From the NCBI GenBank assembly GCA_002221725.1, contig NJFT01000206.1, positions 1-64,000 of the forward strand: DNA of 64,000 bases, read 5' to 3'. Source of the DNA: Scedosporium boydii (taxonomy: Eukaryota; Ascomycota; Sordariomycetes; Microascales; Microascaceae). The notes beneath the pieces are model-generated. The model was not told where the DNA came from. It searched no databases and worked only from the letters and a program-made list of their open reading frames with translations. The position numbers and the translations under genes were made by a program. Each line of letters starts with the position of its first letter. Position 1 is the stretch's first letter. Below are positions 58,805-64,000 of the stretch, piece by piece.

Positions 58805-59945
58805 ATGGCGGAGACGAGGAACGCAAAGCATTCGAGGCACAAGGCAAAAATACCACAGCAACCTACCCCTCCAGCCGATCCGCAGGACCAAAGCATGTTC
58901 TTTCGCTTCCTCCTCTAGAGATTCGCCAAGAGATATACTCGCAAGCCTTCTTCTCTACGAGACTTACGCAAGGCAAAAGAGCTATCAACCGATCGGATCA
59001 CGTCAGGATCAAGCCTGCTCCGAACGCTCTAGCGATTCTCAAAACATGTCGCCGTGCCCATGGGGAGATTGGAGATACATGGATCAAACAGGTTCTTTTT
59101 GCCTTTGAAGACCCTAAGACCATGCTCCATACCTTGACAGCCTTGCCTCTCAAGACTCTCTCCAGGATTCGTCACTTGCGCGTTATGGGAGATCCACTCA
59201 GACTGATATATGAAGATGATGATGTTTATTATCGTCTAGTGTGCGCTGAAGCTGCTCCCGGGTCTTCGCCTTGATATACTCACGGTCTTCGGTCCCCGCA
59301 TTCCCGAAGTCAGCTATGAAACCTTGAGCGGTCTTATAAAAACAGCTGCGGGTGGAGGGAATTCCGGTATATCTGTCACAACTCAGAAATGCTGGGTTTT
59401 GCGAGAGATGCATTCTTTCACTTCGATGACGATATCAACAGATGGTGGCGTAGGCCCCAACCGGCGTATTGGCAACGTGTTTTGGATGGTATTGATGGCA
59501 TTCTTTCGAGGCCTTCAATCGTCATCTATCGCTAGACAATCTCTGACAGTCCTGGCTCCGTCATTAATCCAAAAACACGGGCACTATTCGAGCAGAAAAC
59601 ACCCGAAGACAGCAAGCATGGGAAATCTTCGGCATAGACGAGGATATGGAATTAAGAGTAGATGGAGAGAGGGGAAAGGAGATTATGGTCCTTGTCAAGA
59701 GGGGGTTCGGTGTGGATTACGAAGAAAAGAAAAACTCGCCCTTCTTAGAAAGTGATATTCGCCGGGATATGCCGGGAAAGAGTTGGAAGGAAATTCACTA
59801 TGAGTGCTTCGAACGCTTTTTCGAAGATGAAGATGATTCAACAATTGGTTACGACGAAGATGACGGGGTCCCCGTACAAGTCGATTCTTATGAGAATGTG
59901 GACGATTATGTGTGGCCTCCCTTGCACTTCACAGGTGAATGGTGA
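58805..59945 (+). pseudogene. Relic of a common ascomycete EIR-x-x-IY (F-box-like) protein family
   Basis: The ATG at 58,805 begins MAETRNAKHSRHKAKIPQQP. After a one-base shift near 58,900 the family's opening, LPPLEIRQEIYSQAFFSTRL, appears. ALAILKTCRRAHGEIGDTW and RIRHLRVMGDPL follow. A second shift near 59,255 leads to LLPGLRLDILTVFGPRIPEV. A third near 59,345 leads to CGWREFRYICHNSEMLGFAR and RWWRRPQPAYWQRVLDGIDG. A TAG follows IVIYR near 59,534. Further stops precede GKEIMVLVKRGFGVD, and the end DSYENVDDYVWPPLHF is back in an open frame. The function of the family is unknown. Lesions are mostly indels. Confidence 0.7.
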
Positions 59946-60875
59946 GCTCGGCAATGTCACTTGAGCAAGGTCTACGGCCCTAAGCCTTTCCAAGTCTTTC
60001 GACGACTGGCCATTCTGTCTAACAACAGGGAGAGCTTGCAGAGATCGGCGGAAGAAGAAATCTCTTGCATAGCCTCAGTTATTCGCGACGTCCAGACTCG
60101 ACAATAAGCATCATCAAATTTCGAGGCATGAAATGTATTTCCCCCAAAGAGTAGAGAACAGCACCTACGTACACAACATTGTTGCCCAACGTGGAGCATG
60201 GACCGGGATAGAAGCCCACCTTGGAATATAAAACTTGCGCAGAATATATTACCTTTATGTATGTCTGAAATTCCTGCAAGAATCGAGGCATGACCTAACC
60301 AATCAAACAATATATGCGATTCGGTAAATGATCATCCGCTGGGCACTTCCTTTCGGCTCCACGGCTAGTCATGGCTGGCGGGAAACCTCCCTCCCGCGGC
60401 ACCACTGTCTTCGATCCGGTTCCTCCGAAGGAAGGCTTGGACTGCGGGAGGCGAATTAATAACGAAATGGAATCTCGGTGTTAGATGGCCGGTACTGCGA
60501 ATTCGGCAGTTTATGTGAAGCAGGTGCTATATATTAATATAATCACCTCCTGCAAAGGCCCTTCTGCCAATCCCGGTACAGGAAAACCATCATGTGCAGA
60601 TCGAAGGCACCATAATAAACACCATTAAGATATTTAGCCGGTAAATGACAACTGGGCGTTGAGCGGAGAACCTGGGGAAAGCGGCAGGGATTTTGATGAT
60701 GTCGCGTCTTGGAGCAGACAGCGAGAGAAATTATGAGGGCGATATATAAATTACGTCCACGTCCTACTGGCCCGGATCACTTGGATTTAGTTTTCTCTTC
60801 TGAGTAGCGCGAGTCCTGTCTCTAGCCTCTGGTTTTCTTAGATTTTACTGGGTAACGGCACATCGAAAATTCATC
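59946..60875. other. Intergenic region and AA9 promoter
   Basis: Minus-strand frames at 59,972-60,310 overlap one another and lack motifs. The right end is the promoter of the AA9 gene, with a TATA-like sequence at 60,742-60,750. Confidence 0.55.
60742..60750 (+). promoter_or_regulatory. TATA-like box of the AA9 gene
   Basis: ATATATAAA lies about 126-134 bp upstream of the ATG at 60,876. Confidence 0.5.
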
Positions 60876-61779
60876 ATGCTGCTCGACTCTGTCCTCACTT
60901 CGATTGCCCTCCTTGCAGTGGGAGCCTCTGCACACGGCGCTGTCACTAGTTACGTTATTGCCGGTGTCGATTACCCAGGGTGAGTATCTTGAAGCATTTG
61001 GATAAATGCTTGCTGCACCGGGAGAGACTAACAAGTTTCTAGGTATCAAGGCTTCTCCCCCGGAAACTCTCCTAGTGTTATCCAACGACAATGGTCTGAT
61101 TATAACCCGATAACGTCTGCCGCCGACCCAAAGCTCCGCTGCAATGGTGGCACCTCCGCAGCCCAAAGTGCAACAGTTAAACCGGGCGATACCGTCGCTG
61201 CTGTCTGGGGACAGTGGACACACAGCCAAGGGCCGATCTTGGTTTGGATGTATAAGTGTGCCGGCGAATTCAGTTCCTGCGACGGATCTGGCAAGGGATG
61301 GTTCAAGATCGACGAGGCCGGCTTCAACGGAGATGGCGTCAAGGTCTTCCTAGACACTGAAACTCCCTCCGGATGGGATATTGCCAAGCTTGTGGGTGGA
61401 AACAAGCAATGGACCAGCAAAATCCCTGAAGGGCTAGCCCCCGGAAACTACCTGATCCGGCACGAGTTGATTGCTCTTCATCAGGCCAATGCCCCTCAGT
61501 TCTACCCTGAGTGTGCACAGCTCGTCGTCACTGGTTCTGGTACCGCGGTGCCAGATGACTCCCACTTGGCCGCCATTCCTGGCTACTGCAGCCAAAACGA
61601 CCCTAATATCAAGGTAAATAATACGCGATCCCCAGAGAAGAACAATTTTGGGATCATGTACTGACCGGTTGGATCAGGTCCCAATTAACGATCATTCCAT
61701 GCCTCAAACATACGCCATTCCCGGCCCTCCCGTCTTCACAGGGACCGCCACGAAGAAGGCTCGAGAATTCACTGCATAA
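60876..61779 (+). CDS. AA9 lytic polysaccharide monooxygenase (former GH61)
   Basis: Three exons (60,876-60,979; 61,043-61,613; 61,678-61,779) give 258 residues. A signal peptide ends at GASA-19, so the mature protein begins with His20, the first ligand of the copper histidine brace. The second brace His is His95 in WGQWTHSQGPI. Gln187 and Tyr189 in QFYPEC complete the copper site. RHELIALHQA is the family's conserved strand. No linker or cellulose-binding module follows, and the C-terminus ends about 33 residues after the last intron. The enzyme is secreted and cleaves cellulose or related glucans by oxidation with a reductant and H2O2 or O2. All splice sites are canonical. Expression is probably induced by plant polymer, as is usual for the family, though no regulator site was confirmed. 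Confidence 0.95.
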
Positions 61780-63430
61780 ACCAAATGGGAACATAAAGCA
61801 TCGGCAGCAGAAGGAGAGAGGGAACTACGCTCGCGTGACCAGTACCACTGCCATTTTAACATCATAAACATCAGTTTGTATCATACAGATATATATAGTC
61901 TTGCGAAGCAATAATACATTCGCCATTATACCAGATCGATTCTCGCCTAAGTCAATGTGTTTATAATTACCACAACCACGGTATTAATCTACTATAGTTT
62001 AAGAAGGGAAAGAGGAAAAGAGCGAGTGTTGCTACGCTTTTCCGGTCGTCATCCGCAGAGCTCAAGGAGCGTCACGATCTATCTCGACTGGGAATGATCA
62101 AAAAGCCGATATACCCGAGACGGGAAGCCAGGGTGACATTTGTCATAGTCTTCACCTTTGTCCTCCCTGGTATTAGATTACTAGATAATATCTAGATGGT
62201 AGTTTCGGGTGGTGATGTTCACATTGTTTGTTAGCGACTGCTTATTGCTAATGGAAGCAGCCGCTTTCCACCTCTTCTCTTCAATTGCGTAGAGTCTCTG
62301 AGGCGTACCGGTCAGAGTTACTATGAAGTCAACTATACTTGAACTCGGGGGGACTTAAATCGTCGCCCGAGGCATCCGGAGGCTCAAGCCACGACTGGTC
62401 TGTTGCCACTTACCCCCGATGGCTTAAAATGACGTAATTAAATGCTGGTACGCTCACCAATCCTTGGGTGTAGTCAGGGATGCGGGCGACATGCCAACGG
62501 GTATCCTTTGCCACCGTAGCTGCCGGCGAAAAATAGTTGGTACGCTTGTGCCGAGAACATGTCGGCGGCTCTGGTCCGTGATCGGCTGGCCGATTAACGT
62601 CGGAGCTAGCAGCATCATACCACGATAGGGGCCAAATACATTCCACCCCGATTGCCTTAGCACTCGTAGAGGTGTCATATCTACCCCCGCTCGATTGTGG
62701 ATAAAAGGACTATAAATCGAACTGACATTTAAGAGAAATCTCAGCCATTCAGCATGGTAACCACCCGAGTCTCAAAGGAGTTTACCTCGGTAAGAACCGT
62801 AGGTTTCACACAGCACAACTTCCTAGTCCATGTCTAGATTCTCCACCAAGCCATGCCATACCTATATAGATCGCCAAGGCGACCAATACATGAGGCCCTG
62901 GCTATAAGAGGAACTACGACCCAAGTGATTAACAGGGCTATTTTGGGGAGATGAGGAACGTCTAGGTATGAATAAGGACTCATGAGGACTGCTGGATATG
63001 ATCTCCAAACGAGAAGTCACGAAACGATGGCAATCTCGACCTTTTAGAGCGTGATACTAAGGGACGGGCCAAGAAATGCTGCACTGATCTCGGCAGCATT
63101 TATCCGCCAACAGGTCGGTGTGTATCCTACGTTCCAGTGTATCGATGAGCTTTGGGATAGACAATTGCTCATGAAAGCGACCCCGGACTCGAATTAATAC
63201 TACAGGGAGACAGTATTTTCATAAACAGCCTAGTAGTAGTTGATTGATACGGCGACCAGGGATGAGCTTCGGGCGATTACACAGGAATCGGGACTTGAGA
63301 CTGATGGCCCTTTTGTCTTGCCACAACTGATGTGATCCAATCCAATCCAATCCATGCTCACGGTCCTACTCAAAATACACAACTTCCATGCCCAGTCCTT
63401 CCAGAGTACCTCGTGTAGACTCGAAAGCCT
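61780..63430. other. Convergent intergenic region
   Basis: Between the tails of the AA9 and catalase-peroxidase genes. Only short frames without motifs (62,410-62,678). Confidence 0.6.

Positions 63431-64000
<570 letters not shown>

Overview
The window comes from a filamentous ascomycete (Pezizomycotina). Genes have short GT-AG introns of about 60-255 nt. The gene set includes an AA9 cellulose monooxygenase, an intradiol dioxygenase, a Pho-4/PHO89-type phosphate transporter and a fungal-type catalase-peroxidase. A long AT-rich block carries the C-to-T/G-to-A damage typical of repeat-induced point mutation (RIP). The species cannot be named from the sequence alone.

Region 1 (1 to about 23,600) is a gene-free, RIP-eroded transposon graveyard. 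Its centre is a nested insertion. An older LTR element, here family A (about 3,617-7,921 plus 19,674-19,888, minus strand, gag-like zinc knuckle), was split in its 5' LTR by a Ty3/gypsy element, here element B (7,922-19,673, minus strand). Element B has two 495-bp LTRs, a 21-nt primer-binding site that fits a tRNA 3' end, a polypurine tract, and recognisable protease, reverse transcriptase, RNase H and integrase relics. Between integrase and the 3' LTR it also carries two unrecognised coding relics, one in the sense of pol and one antisense to it. Two more decayed copies of family A and a pogo/Fot1-type transposase C-terminus lie at 21.5-23.6 kb.

Region 2 (about 24-46 kb) has ordinary base composition and holds mostly intact genes: a secreted endonuclease/exonuclease/phosphatase-fold nuclease, a PrpF-like isomerase, a GNAT-type acetyltransferase, a hypothetical protein, an intradiol dioxygenase, an uncertain ORF and the phosphate transporter. 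They are separated by long intergenic stretches. Homopolymer tracts (A50, G15, T17) occur here.

Region 3 (about 46-60 kb) is rich in pseudogenes. It has a 1,856-bp pogo/Fot1 DNA transposon with 48-bp inverted repeats and a stop-riddled transposase. It also has relics of an RNase H-like protein, a secreted S9 peptidase, a glycogen synthase and a member of a fungal EIR-x-x-IY family. These four are broken by frameshifts and occasional stops, not by RIP. One intact FAD monooxygenase sits among them.

Region 4 (60-64 kb) has an intact AA9 monooxygenase and the C-terminal end of a catalase-peroxidase that runs off the window. Functional themes are plant-polymer and aromatic breakdown (AA9, intradiol dioxygenase, salicylate-hydroxylase-like monooxygenase), phosphate uptake and peroxide defence. 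No secondary-metabolite cluster, CRISPR array, rRNA or tRNA gene was seen.
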